Assembly: GCF_021869535.1 (NCBI RefSeq)
Contig: NW_026262734.1
Coordinates: forward strand, 79,360,339-79,424,338
Length of the DNA stretch: 64,000 nucleotides
Origin: Mytilus californianus
Lineage: Eukaryota > Mollusca > Bivalvia > Mytilida > Mytilidae
Direction of reading: 5' to 3'
The position numbers and the translations under genes are program-made. Each line of letters opens with the position of its first letter. Position 1 is the first letter of the stretch. The notes under the pieces were generated by a model. That model was not told the DNA's origin and did not search any database. It was given only the letters and a program-made list of their open reading frames with translations. Below, one piece after another: positions 32,641 to 44,164 of the stretch.

Positions 32641-35119
32641 AGAATGATGAATACTTCCTACCTCATTAATAATGAATGATTTCCTACACTATTATTTTAA
32701 TCACTTAATCTTGCAGTACAAGAATCACATTAAGTTTCCTTTTACATTCTCATTGATAAATTCTCAAAGCGATTTTGAAATAATGAATAACACATTTGTG
32801 ATGAACATTTAGAAAATTAATTCTCCCTTTTTAGGGTTTTCTTCGGTTGGCATGATGACATCTATGTTTTACTTTTAGTGTAAATTAATATAGGTCACTT
32901 TTTTACAGTTTGGATATATTTGACCCCAAACATAATAATAATGAAAATAACAACTTGTTGGTCATAATGCATGTAACTGTAGGCAACCACAATAATTTAA
33001 CACAAAATTTTACATGATACATGTAGAGGTATGAAATAGATTGAAATATTTCAACTTCCTTTATCCTCATCAATTAAATCAGTAATTAAAATCTAAATAT
33101 ATACTATGATCATTATAATATTTCCAAAAATTATGACCACTTTTATCATCAATGATTGTTAAAAAAACACACATAATCAGTACGTCATACTGTCAACAAG
33201 ACTTGTATAATCATGATCCAAGACAATAATGTAATATGAAACTGTTTGTAAACTGTAATGATGTGCAGCTCTAAATTATTAAAAAATTAACTGGTCATAT
33301 TTAAATGTGTTGATCTGTTGAATCATGTATATATAATGATAGCATGAGCTTGAAGTTATATATATAATTCAAAAGATGCATGTTGTTCAATTGTAATGTT
33401 TATAAATTCAAAATCTTCAACCCTAATTTATATTGCAATCACTAATGCAAACAGTTTATTTTAGATGTATATTTTAAATTTAGTTTGAAATGACAAAAAA
33501 AACTGGAGTTGATGCTAAACTACTTAATATTAAATTCATAAAACCAAGTGCTATCATTGGTTATTCATTGGCAATCATACGACATCTTCTTATTTTTATA
33601 CTGAAATGTATCTGTCTTGTCAATCCAATGTATGGCAAATTAATACCATATAACAGCATAAAGTCAGTTCACATCCTGTAAGAAAACAGAGAACACCTAA
33701 ATAATTGAAAAACTTTTTATGCCCAAATTAAATGGGAAAATGTTTTCAAACAATCATGATCAAGCAAATTAAAGATACATTTTTAATTACAATGATATCT
33801 ATATTTTTTTCTGAATGAAAGTTATATTTATTTTGAAAAACATTTTGAAACCAATAGTTTTTCATACAATATATTTGAACTTTCCGTTATATTTTGAGTT
33901 ACATCTTTACATCAATGAAATGTGATCATTCTTAGCTTTTGCATTTGAAAAGAGCTTCAATTCTATACAAGTTCCCATGAAATAAAGTATCAATGAAATA
34001 GATATTATATCATGTTTGTCTTTTATACCTGTCTGATAAGACAAATCAGTTAATGTTTTATGTACACATTTCATTTATTTTTCTGACATCAAAATAGCAA
34101 TTTGTGGTAAGTAAATATAATTCAAGAACTCTAAAAATAGTGTTATACAATATTATATGCCCGAATTCAAATTTATTAAACTTAGAAAAAAACGAACACT
34201 TAGTGATCGCCAGTCAGATAATAAAATAAACAGGGTCAAGTTGTAATTCGATAACCCTCCCCCTTTTTATCGAAAAAGAAAACATAACACCTAACGTTCA
34301 CAGAATTTTAACAGAAATAAGTTAAGTGATATTGTACTTACAGTTCAATACACACGATTGTGTATGAGTTATGTTTTCCGTCAGGAACATCATGGAATCG
34401 TGTCAAAACTTCATAAACAGCTGACTCGCACTTGTTTATTTTAATGCATGTTCAAACTTTAAAATGACGCTGAGTGAAAGAATAAATGTGACGACAACCA
34501 AAAGAATCGATTACAATGATGTCACAATGAGATTACGATACAATCGTTCAAAAATTATGGAGGACTGCCTTAACATTAATGCGTTTTTTTTTTGGTTTTT
34601 TTTGTTTTTTTGGTGATGCTGTACCCTTTTAGACTTGTTATATATCTAATATATATATATATATATATATCATGTATATGCAAAATTATAAAAAAATATA
34701 GATATATTTCTGATATAAGGTTAAACAATTTCAGTGATGTTCTCGGCTGTTGTTAGGTAAGTTAAAATAGATTTTATATATCTAGTGTATGTTACCATGA
34801 AACCTAATGTAATGTTTTTTTTTAAGAATTTACTTGAATTAACAATATTCATTTCTGTTAAAAAAAAAACAACTGCAAACAAGAACCACCTTATTAAGGT
34901 TGTATAACCCTCAGTGCAGGTGTGTTCTTCAGTCTTTTTTTTTAACCTAGACTCAGACTTATAAATTAGATAATTTGATTAACTCGATTTGATAAATGTG
35001 ATAACTAAGTAATGAATTAGTGTAAAAATCTGCAAATGTATCTTTACTTTATTGAGGCTGCTGTATTGTCAGTTAAAAAGGTATTTATATAAACTGTTAA
35101 ACATTTTAAAAAAATAGAG
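32641..35119. other. Long non-coding stretch
   Basis: 2.5 kb of AT-rich DNA with an (AT)n run at 34,648-34,670. A 63-codon frame at 33,490-33,681 has hydrophobic stretches but no recognisable domain. Nothing else is supported. Confidence 0.4.
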
Positions 35120-35239
35120 GTAATTTGGTCAAGTATGGTTCAGGCTGGTCGAGTATTGTTCAGAGCTTTGTACCAGTATGGTTCAGACTGAGAAAAAAAA
35201 TAGGTCGAGACTGGTCAAGAACAGGTCGAGAATGGGTTA
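35120..35239 (+). repeat. Left part of a split GGTCGAGTA array
   Basis: Irregular repeats of TATGGTTCAGGCTGGTCGAG, TGGTTCAGACTGAG and AGGTCGAGACTGGTCAAGAA. The same words resume at 37,445-37,640, on the far side of the Penelope-like insertion. Confidence 0.6.
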
Positions 35240-37445
35240 ATATAAAATAGAAGATGTGGTATGATTGCCTACGAGACAACTTTTAACAAAAGACCAAATG
35301 ACACAGAAATTAACAACTACAGGTCACCATACGGCCTTCAACAATGAGCAAAGCCCATACTGCACCGTGATCTATAAAAGGTTCCGAAATGACAAATGTA
35401 AAAATTTCAAACGAAAAAAAAAAACGGCCTAATTTATGTACCAAACAATGAACGAAAAACAAATATTTTTCACAGCAACAAACGACAACCACTGAATTAC
35501 AGGTTCCTGACTTGAATATACAGAATGTGGCTGGGTTAAACTAGGTTAAAGGCGCCAACCCTCCCCATACCTGGGACAGTGGTGTAACAGTACAACATAA
35601 GAACAAACTATAAAAATCAGTTGAAAAAGGCTTTACTCGTCAGATGGTTACAAAAAGACACACATCTAACAAAAACACAGAGTGGACTTGGCCTAGTACT
35701 TGTACATCCCATCAACAAAAAGACACTAAGTACAGATCTGAGAGTACTCGCAGTCTACTGACAGCTAGTTCAAAGCCAATAACAACTTATAGAAAAAATC
35801 TAAGACTAAAGTATCAATCAGTACACATCCAACATCCAATGGATGTCGCGTTTCGACGTCAAAACAGTCAGCGAAAAAAACATGACCTTTTGCAATGCCA
35901 AGAAACAGGTATCGATAGATTGTAGAGCCATGAATGTGCATATGTATATAACAATAATATTAAGTTTGTTTTAATTTACTGATTTAAAAAAAAATCAATA
36001 TACCAATAGAAACAATATTCAAAGATCTAATTACAGTGTTGAATTGGTAACCTTTTAGAATTAGTTTGTTTAAAGGATCGATAAGTTTACCAGGATCGTT
36101 TGTAAATTTCCGGGCACGATAAACAACATCTCTATAAGAATGAGGATGTGCTATCCCGTTTGAAATAAGTTTCCTACAGGTACAAACAAACTTCAAAACC
36201 AAATCTCTATATCTATAAAGAATTTGTTAAAGGTTTTAAGTAATTTGTGGTAACGAAATCCCTGACTTAATAATTTACCAGTAATACATAGATTACGTTC
36301 ATTAAAATCCAAAACGTCACAACAGACACGGGCATAGCGAACGAGTTGTGATGCAAGATGGTGCCAAAGGAACATCAACATCCGAAAAAAGGAAAATTAT
36401 CGATACGGTACGAAAAATTGTCCCTTTTGTCGTAAATTTTAGTGTGGAGTTTCCCGTATAAAACTGAAATATCTATATCTAGGAAAGGACAGTTATTATC
36501 GTTTACATTTGAATTATTTAAGTAAGTTCCTTTGGGTAAATTTCAGCAGTATATTTAGAAATTTCTTGATTATTTAACGAAAAAATATCATCAAGATAAC
36601 GGTAAGTGTTGTTGAATTTAAGTTATCAATAAAATGCAATTTAGACGGGTCTTTACTAAGTTTGGTCATAAACTGTGATTCATAACAGTACAAGAACAAG
36701 TCTGCTATTAAAGGGTCGCAATAAGTGCCCATAGAAACACCTACAATCTGTCGATTAACTTTGTTGTTGAAACGTACATGATTATTATCAAGGAGAAAAT
36801 GAACAGCTTCAATCATCTCATCACACCTCCAGTAAGTATATCTAGCATATTTACCTTCCTCATTAGAGAAGAAGGCTTTTAATGAGTTGCAGCAAATATA
36901 TTTGCATTCAGATTTACCAAACAACAATTTCATTAAATAGGAAAACCTTTGTTTGATAAGATTGCGTTGAAGTGTAGTGTGAAGAATTGAAAAGTCAAAA
37001 CTGTCAACAGAATCAATAGATAAATAGAGAATTCCACTATTTTCAAATATTTTATTACAAAAGTAAATGATAGGTTCTTTGATAGTAGTTAAGGAACTAG
37101 TTGAAAGCACTGAAAGATTAGTTGTAGAATACTTATTAGAGGCCGAGATGAAACGATATTTTACTGGTTTTTTGTGTACTTTAGGTAACCAATACATAGC
37201 AGGGACCTTCAAAAGTTCAGAAGAGGCTTTAATCTGTGATGTGGTTATGATATGATTGTTTTCTATACGACTCTTTGTGGAGCACACGGACTTGAATGTA
37301 GTATTTTCAAGAAATTTTTTATCAGAGTTTTCCTGTTTATACCAATTTTTATAATACGAGGAAAGAGCGTCTTTTGTGATCTGACGACACTGTTTCCAAT
37401 TTATTTTAGATGGAGAACGATACTTTGGTCCTTTTTTCAAAAAGA
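35240..37445 (-). mobile_element. Penelope-like retroelement, 5'-truncated, broken copy
   Basis: The minus-strand 288-codon frame (36,574-37,440) is a reverse transcriptase. It has YWLPKVHKKPVKYRFISAS (about residues 83-101), SFDFSILHTTL (motif A), and QIVGVSMGTYCDPLIADLF with LYCYESQFM (motif B). The catalytic YLDD lies at 36,587-36,598 but in another frame after a frameshift. Further downstream pieces in shifting frames cover PFLDIDIS, QLVRYARVC and the tail domain VVYRARKF (to about 35,985). Then follows a long untranslated 3' tail down to 35,240, ending at the AGATGTGGTATGATTGCC edge. At least three frame changes make it dead. Penelope-like elements encode this reverse transcriptase type and are known to carry hammerhead ribozymes. 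No hammerhead was found inside this copy, whose 5' part is missing. Confidence 0.8.
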
Positions 37446-37640
37446 CTGTTTCAGACTGGTCAAGTAATAGTTCAGACTTTTTTCAATGGCAACGATAAGG
37501 TTCAACTACACATTAGTACTGTCGAGTATGGCTAAGATTGGGGTCGAGTAATATCAAGTTAAATTCAGACTAATTTAGACTGGTCGAGTAAAAATCAATA
37601 CAGTCGAGTGCAGATATAGGCCATTTCAGACTTTTACTGG
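37445..37640 (+). repeat. Right part of a split GGTCGAGTA array
   Basis: TTCAGACTGGTCAAGTAATA, CTGTCGAGTATGG, TTTAGACTGGTCGAGTA and ACAGTCGAGTGCAG continue the array of 35,120-35,239. Confidence 0.6.
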
Positions 37641-37734
37641 TTTGTAGTGCTATATGAGAAGGTCGTCTTAACCTACCGGCCACCATAACTAATTCCCAAT
37701 GTTTGATTGAAATCGTATTGCGCAATCTTTATTT

Positions 37735-38010
37735 ATCTGTAATGTTTTATTGTATACTGTTTGTTGTCTGTTCATTTTAGGAAATGGTCATTTTTTTTTC
37801 ATTTTTATTTATGTTTTTTTCTTTGCTCTCTTTTTATCGTTTTACTTATATTCCCGATGAACGTAAACAATGTTTTGTCCTAAATAATGGATAAGATCTC
37901 TTTACAACAAATACTCCATAAATAATTTACGAACATTGTTTTCCAATTATTCGTTGTGCTATTGGACAGGATGATATTGTTGTTAGAATGCCGTATATGC
38001 TGTGTTTTAC
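37735..38010. repeat. Third, partial copy of D1 (right end)
   Basis: TTCTGTTC-like pieces, CCGATGAACGTAAACAATG and CCAATTATTCGTTGTGCTAT, TGGACAGGATGATATTGTTG line up with 15,500-15,820 and 47,200-47,520. It abuts the 3' end of protease gene A. This shows that the right end of D1 is the normal downstream neighbour of these protease genes. Confidence 0.55.
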
Positions 38011-38095
38011 AAAAAAAGACTACACACCATTTTCATTTTATTTTATATTTTGCAGTCACATTGTTTGTTTAGCGCTTAAATTCAAGGAATTCCTT

Positions 38096-38248
38096 TTATG
38101 CCTGTCCATTTTTCAATAAAGGAGGATAAGCAACAGCTGAATAAACAAATGGTTTTTCAGCATTACAAACATTATACACCCATGCAAATACTCCGACGAG
38201 AAAACGATTTCCGTTTATTTCACATGTCAAAGGTCCACCAGCGTCACC
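38096..38248 (-). CDS. Protease homologue A, last exon, altered C-terminus
   Basis: It starts GDAGGPLTC. After VYSAVAYPP the open frame continues LLKNGQA and stops at 38,096. The shifted frame reads EKWTGIKGIP with a stop at 38,082, matching the QQTGIEGF ending of gene B. A single-base deletion or two-base insertion near 38,121 therefore changed the end. Confidence 0.75.
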   Translation of the reverse strand, partial: GDAGGPLTCEINGNRFLVGVFAWVYNVCNAEKPFVYSAVAYPPLLKNGQA

Positions 38249-41200
38249 CTGGAAATAGATTTACAATTTCAATTTTATAAATTTTAAAACTTATTTTCAA
38301 TAATTATGTTCATAAAATATAGAATTTCATATAGATAATGTAGAATATAGCATTTAGTACTACTTTGCAATGAAAAAACGTTTTGGCTGAAATGCCTACA
38401 GATAAATATTATTGTATTATATGTACATTTCAAAATTGTGATGTACTGTCCTATTAACATTTTGTTACAGTTATAAATAGAGTCGTTTATAGTTGTGGTC
38501 CGCTTAATTTTGTCCACTTCATGGCTGTCGGAGTTCTAATCGTGATCAATCATGAAGAGCTCAAATAATTTGGTATATTTTCTATTTGTTACTGTTTGGT
38601 GGATAATATCTTCGAAAAGCTACCACCAATATATTACTGTCTAAAAGCTACGTATGAGTAAGACGGTTTGTCTCTTTATTTCGGGTCTCGTCAGTAAACT
38701 GGTGCCTTTACAGTAAATTGCATATTACATGCATCTATCATTCACTATAAATTATCAAAATGTACACAGATGCATATTATTAAAGCATTAGAATTGATTG
38801 ATCGATTGATTAGTTGGTGTTTAAGTCACTTTTAGCATTGTAGCCGACTTCGTGGCCAAAATATTTTATTGGTGGAAGAAGCATGAGTGCTTTGAGAGAA
38901 CAACTGATATTCGGTAGGAAAACTAACAATCCTAGTCAATAAAGATTGGAGTTGAGTTCACCATCCACGGCGGGACTTGAACTCACAATCGCAGAGTTAA
39001 TAGGCTAGTCATGCAGTAGTTGGACTAGTAAAACCACTAGGCAACCAGAATTCTGATCGAGTCTTATTTGACGCATCTTTCTTACATTACTTTTTTTAAT
39101 TTCCGAAAGAACTCATGAAGAGTTACGAGTTATATCAAGTTACTAAAATACACAATAAAAGCTACCCAGTATTTAGAGAAAAGGACAGCTTTGATTAAGT
39201 TTATTCATATAATTTAGTGTCATTTAACAATGCTAAAAATGTACTTTTAATTTGGAGAAGTTTAAGTTTAAAGAAAATCCTGTTTCATATGACATCAAAG
39301 TATATATACTTACACTGCAGACCTGTTTTATATTCTCGAAGTCATAAGCACATATTTGAGACTTGGGCACTAAAGGATCTACTAGATTATTACATTCGGC
39401 ATTGGATAAAACTGATATAGCTGCAAACTGGAGAGTTTCTGCTTCTGTTTCTGTGAAATAAATTATCTCATTATGAATTGGTAATAATTGCATTTGTAGT
39501 TTATTTTATAGATTGAGTAAGTCTTTTATTTGAACAAATTACAGACATTTTCACTCGTTTCAAGTTTTTGCTAATGTATCTAAAAACACTAGTGTAGATG
39601 AGAATATTTGAAAGACAGCACATGCTATCATATAATTTAAATTGCCCGAAAAGTGATTACAGAAGCTGTGTGGAAACTGAATTGTAATATAAGGTAGCCG
39701 TCTTAATTCAATTGATCCATCAGCTGTTAGCTTCATTTTTAGTACATTTTCCACATATTGCGTACATCAGTTGTTGAATTGTGAGCACAGCATATTGAAT
39801 TAAGGAGCAAATAACCGAGCAGTACTTACAAATTGATGATCATGCTACATTATATGTTGCATATCCATTAATGAACTTCTTATGCAACCATAATTGATGA
39901 TGGCAACTACATTTGGGTGCCGACCAAACATCTCAAAAAACATGTTTTTGCGCTTGTCCCAAGTCAGGAGCCTCTGGCCTTTGTAAGTCTTGTATCATTT
40001 TTAATTTTAGTTTCCTGTGTATAATTTGGAGTTTAGTATGACGTCCATCATCACTGAACTAGTATACATATTTGTTTAGGGGCCAGCTGAAGGACGCCTT
40101 TGGGTGCGGGAGTTTCTCGCTGCATTGAAGACCCATTGGTGGCCTTCGGCTGTTGTCTGCTCTATGGTTGGGTTGTTGTCTCTTTGACAGATTCCCCATT
40201 TCCATTCTTAATTTTATTACATGTTGACCGCATTAACGCAATTGTAGTAAACGCACGTTTACTGGAAGACGCGAAAATTGGAGTTAACAAATGAAATATG
40301 TGCACACGGCGTTAACGTGCGTTTAATTTATGATATATTTGGTCTGCACCCTACTGTAGTATCTGTATACCTAAACAATTATTGAGGTATACATCTTCGG
40401 ACTGTTCATTGTGGAGGTATTAAGAAAATTCCATACGGCATACCGATAAAATCGTATCATCATATATTTTAAAAAACCCAATTTGGTAGTTGCAAACTTA
40501 ACTGGTTAAAACAGACAAATAAATTTTACAAATAATGTCAGAATTTGTCAGACAATTATTGGATTAAATCCATTGCAATCTAAATTATAAAATAATAAAC
40601 AATCTAGGTATTTTGAGTTCTAACCATGTTAACATATAACTTACAGAAGCATAACTGTCATTTTTTCCCGATTTGACTCAACTTCTCATACTTGATTTAT
40701 AACATTTCAAAAACGAATATTTAAATAAGAAACGGTTCAACAGATACAAAATATGTAAATCATCGTCTTATCTGTATTACAAAGATTTTTGGTGAGGCTA
40801 ATCAGTCAGTAATGATGCTGATTCATGATAGCTTTCATATTGATATTCTTAACTGTTTTATAAATGAATACACTTAGATTTGTTTAATGTAAATGAAGAA
40901 AACTATCGTATTAATGTAAAGATAAAATTTGCAATAAACCATATCTTATGTTGTCATGTTGCTGTCTCATTTACATAAATGCATTTTCCTTTTATTCATA
41001 CTAAAAAAAAGTTTTATAGTCTTTTCAGATATGATTTTGTGGGTTTCTCATTTACATGTTTATATATTTATTTTCTGTTGTTAAAATTCCAATTTTTATG
41101 TAAATAAACAGGCAGTTTTCCCCTCCTCTTTAAAAGACAATCAAATTTGCAATATCAGATACTAACTATTTTGAAGTTCTTAATAGTTATTATTTTTTTA

Positions 41201-43668
41201 TTTGGATCTGATAGATCCTCAAAGCCATATCGAACTCGCCTGTTTATCATTCTGAAAATACAATTATAAACGTTCAGTAGTTTGACCTGAACATATGCAG
41301 TTGTAAAGACCATTATCTACCCAATAACAACTGTCTGTATGAAAGATGTATTATCTGAATATATAATGATACTTGTAGTTGTATTATAACAGAATAGTTT
41401 TATAACTAATCGTTTCTTCAATAAAACAACATTTAGGAGACGTCCATTATTTATTTTCATTGAAGTAACTATTTTTTTATATATATATAGATTATCTTTC
41501 TCATGATTTAGATATAATACATAAATCTTCAATAAAGAAAAAGCAGTCAAACTGGAGTCCAGAATTTTAATTCTATTAAACTTGAAAATAATTATATGAC
41601 AACATAACAAGAAGAGGCAAATTCATGGTCAAAAGAACAGTGACCTATGGTATTTTCTCAAGTGCTAAATTTTCTATATTATGCCTTTATATTGAATTAA
41701 AAAGTCATATAAAAGTTAGCTGCATTTGAGACAAATCAACTGATAATTCGTCAAAATGCAATCAATTTTATTTATAATTCCATGCCTTAAAAGATATTTG
41801 TGGAAGTCATTCAGCTTATTGCTTTTATTTTGTTCAATATTTAACTTCAGTTTAATGCAAATGTTATTTAATTTTCATAAAAAGTAAAACAATTTTAAAG
41901 GGTTTACATATATAAAAATATATGACACGATAAAAGAGTTTAGGAAGAATCAAACACCATTAAATGAAGACAACAGTGCACGTAACACTAACAAAAAATA
42001 TAGCCTTGAACTTCAACATTAAATATCACTAAGGCCATAATTTGGTTCTTAAATAGACCTATTTCAAAAGCCTTACTTCAAGTTTAAACAATAAAGGGAA
42101 AATTCTTGGTACATTTGTAACAAAGTCGGAGTATTGTTGTCAAAATAAGATTTTGTGCATATTTGAGCCTAATGGGATGAGGAAACGCTTGATCGCAACC
42201 TAAGATCCAAAATAGTATGTAATAAAAAGATGATTTTTTATGATATTGAGTCAATAGAAACCAAAAAAATATTCTATATTAGAGTCGGCGGCCAAAGTAA
42301 ATTATGGTAAAATATGTTAAAAAAAATATGGAAATAATTATGTAAGAACAAGGAAAACATTGAAATAACATACGGTCCTTTAAGACAGGCTGCTGAAGTT
42401 ACAAGCATAGTTTCTGAGAGAATAATCGCTCCACACCAATGTCTCCAGGGATCCTGACGCCTTGCGCTTTGTTGAATTTCTGCGATAAAGGGAAAGTTCT
42501 CAATAGCTCCATCATTTCCTGCGACTATCTGTGTAGTCTGTATAATAAAAAAAAAAACATATCAATTTTTGTTTAAATCATAATGAGAAGATAACTGACC
42601 CATCACATAAAAAAAAATATTAAACGATGTGTTCAGGCCTTATCTTCACACTCGTATTTTATTTCATATTCAAGGTGTTTTGATAAGTGCATTACTGACG
42701 AGCCTTATGTAGACGGAACATTCGTCTAGCCTGTCTTACGTACCATTTTATTATCATTGTATCTTTCTTTAGTTTCAATAATGAAGTCAAAATGAAACAT
42801 GAATCTTTTCTTTCGGAGTAACATCAATTAATTTTTAAATAGAATGCGTAAAACTCAAAGGGTTTGAACACACGATGGTACCTATACTACATTTACAATG
42901 TCGAAGCCCTAATGTAAAGGGTGTACACAATATTTCAGCACAACATATATAATTAGCCTACCAATTATTTGTTTATATGGAAAATCATATCCTTCTTTTC
43001 GTCCCTGGTCACGCTAATTTTCTATGGTATAAATGTAGATACAGGATTATTCATTAATAAACCAAAGTCGATATCGTCAAAGAAGTGGAATGTGTTATAA
43101 TGAGGATAAATACCTGGAAGAATCATGTTTGAAATTCTTAAACATTGAAACAACAAAAAATAAGATATTTTTTTTATATGTACATATTCATAATAATTTG
43201 CATTAAACCTATTGTTTAGTATTTGTCAATACATGTATAATTTTACAAAAAAAAAAAACCTTTTTAGAGAAGGGTCACAGAAAAAAGAAAACACAAATTA
43301 GTTTACCTTGTCAGGCATAAAAGCTGAAAAAAGAAATCCTGAAGTTATTAAACTTTGGGTAGACACTTTGTAATATATATTTAATATATAGTTTGTTTAT
43401 TTCTGAATGATGAATGAGCAATGCTTTTAACATATAGATGTATTAGCAAAATCATTTATTTCCTTACAACTGCTAATACTTAACAAATACATTTTGAACT
43501 GACTTTCAATATTTAAAATAAATAATTCTGATCAGAACTACATGTTTTTTTTATTTTAATTTTAAACAATATATAAACATAACCTACACATTATAATATA
43601 CCCTTTCCAAGAGAAAAAACATACACATTACCTGTAACGATGACAGCCATTTTAATTATGATGTTCAT
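38096..43668 (-). CDS. Serine protease homologue A (GDAGGP), incomplete in the middle
   Basis: S1-family gene in at least five visible exons: 43,632-43,668, 43,307-43,323, 42,374-42,537, 39,314-39,450 and 38,096-38,248. The start MNIIIKMAVIVTAF is a short signal peptide. The mature part begins TTQIVAGNDG, lacking the Arg/Lys that normally precedes the activation cleavage. The region equivalent to TAAHC reads VTSAACL, so His57 is absent, and GDSGGP reads GDAGGP. Position 189 is Gln. Exon phases fit at every visible junction except between 42,374 and 39,450, where the exon or exons with Asp102 and the SGWG motif were not found. The last exon has a frame change near its end. It is probably an inactive secreted homologue or a decaying duplicate. 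D4 lies just upstream of its start. Confidence 0.75.
38790..39052 (-). mobile_element. tRNA-derived SINE in an intron of gene A
   Basis: On the minus strand the head GGTTGCCTAGTGGTTTTA (A box) at 39,046 and GAGTTCAAGTCCC (B box) about 60 bases on are RNA polymerase III promoter boxes of tRNA type. The body contains TTGGCCACGAAGTCGGCTAC and TGCTAAAAGTGACTTAAAC, and the tail is (ATCA)n-like. AGAATT at 38,790-38,795 and 39,047-39,052 is the probable target duplication. Body length is about 251 bp. The tRNA-like part does not close a good acceptor stem, so it is not a tRNA gene. Confidence 0.8.
39314..39450 (-). CDS. Protease homologue A, penultimate exon
   Basis: It encodes TEAETLQFAAISVLSNAECN and VPKSQICAYDFENIKQVCS. 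Entry phase 1, exit phase 0. Acceptor TTTCACAG, donor GTAAGT. It is the closest of the three genes to a normal S1 pattern around SQICA. Confidence 0.8.
39835..40244 (+). repeat. Retroelement 3' end repeats
   Basis: CTTGTCCCAAGTCAGGAGCC, GAAGGACGCCTTTGGGTGCG, GAAGACCCATTGGTGGCCTT, GGTTGTTGTCTCTTTGACAG and CCCCATTTCCATTC form the common mussel repeat that ends in CCATTTCCATTCTTAATTTT. The stretch 39,835-39,945 (CATAATTGATGATGGCAACT) is a separate antisense repeat. It lies inside gene A. Confidence 0.6.
40245..42373. other. Intron-like stretch of gene A, missing exons not seen
   Basis: Both strands were read for an ND(I/V)A or C.ISGWG exon, with none found. The 97-codon frame at 41,317-41,610 shows no protease motif. 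AT-rich. Confidence 0.45.
42374..42537 (-). CDS. Protease homologue A, exon 3 (IVAG start and former His57 region)
   Basis: It encodes IVAGNDGAIENFPFIAEIQQ, then HWCGAIILSETMLVTSAACL. Cys42 and Cys58 equivalents are present but no His stands before Cys58. Acceptor TTATACAG, donor GTATGT; the exon ends in phase 2. Confidence 0.8.
42640..42770 (+). repeat. Old M1 relative, decayed hammerhead
   Basis: CATTACTGACGAGCCTTATG, TAGACGGAACATTCGTCTAG and ATTATCATTGTATCTTTC follow the M1 order. CTGACGA still fits the core but GAAA reads GGAA and stem III is lost. Confidence 0.5.
43307..43323 (-). CDS. Protease homologue A, 17-base microexon 2
   Basis: An acceptor TTTTTTCAG before and a donor GTAAAC after bracket CTTTTATGCCTGACAAG. 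Adding it keeps the frame from exon 1 to exon 3 exactly, giving AFMPDK. It is an unusually small exon. Confidence 0.65.
43632..43668 (-). CDS. Protease homologue A, exon 1 (start and signal peptide)
   Basis: The ATG at 43,666-43,668 opens twelve codons plus one base, rich in Ile, Val and Ala. The donor GTAATG follows at 43,626-43,631. A second in-frame ATG lies seven codons in. The first is preferred because it gives a longer hydrophobic core. Confidence 0.7.
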
Positions 43669-43904
43669 TTTCAGCAAAGGTTAATTACGGGATGGCTAAA
43701 ACAGACATGATCTGACGTTAATAATTATGACAAGACTAAGTCGACACAACACAGTAAATACAAATAAATGAGCATCATTTACCAATTAAAAAAGCGATTG
43801 AATTAATAATAACCTTATGTAGGTCTTACAAATGTACTTTATAGCAGATTATATTTGGATTAAGCAATAAAATTTAAGCAAAAGCACTACAAAATTGTGT
43901 ATGG

Positions 43905-44155
43905 ATAACGATAAAAAATTAGAAATCACCATTATTCATTTAACTGCTTCAAATAAAATTTGCTTTTACGAGTAAAGAACCCTCGTCTTCCTCTTCAGGA
44001 AATATAACATTGTAAATCAAAAATAGAAACAAATGTTACATTAATCGATGTTGCTCATGCTGCGACAGAAATAGCCGATACGTCTCAATGAATTTATCGA
44101 AAAAATGTTTATGTTAAAGGAAACAACGTGATAAAATCTATCAGATTGCTGGTAT
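43905..44155. repeat. Duplicated block D4, copy b, upstream of gene A
   Basis: Matches 16,840-17,110. It starts 240 bases upstream of the gene A start codon and so probably contains promoter DNA. No clear TATA box was identified. Confidence 0.65.
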
Positions 44156-44164
44156 AGGAATTTC

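Noticed and set aside
33490-33681. 63-codon hydrophobic open frame
   Set aside because: No start context, no paralogue and no domain. The hydrophobic content is expected from AT-rich DNA.
35644-35925. 93-codon open frame on the plus strand
   Set aside because: It is antisense to the same retroelement tail and is disrupted in the copy at 57,660-57,900.
38960-39046. Possible tRNA gene with A and B boxes
   Set aside because: The boxes belong to the head of a SINE. The acceptor and anticodon arms do not fold cleanly and the unit has a body, a tail and a target duplication.
39560-39754. Minus-strand frame considered as a missing exon of gene A
   Set aside because: No protease motif, and the phase and splice sites do not fit between exon 3 and the penultimate exon.
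40600-40660. Donor-like GTAAGT on the minus strand near 40,640, considered as the end of a missing exon
   Set aside because: All three frames upstream of it contain stops within about fifteen codons.
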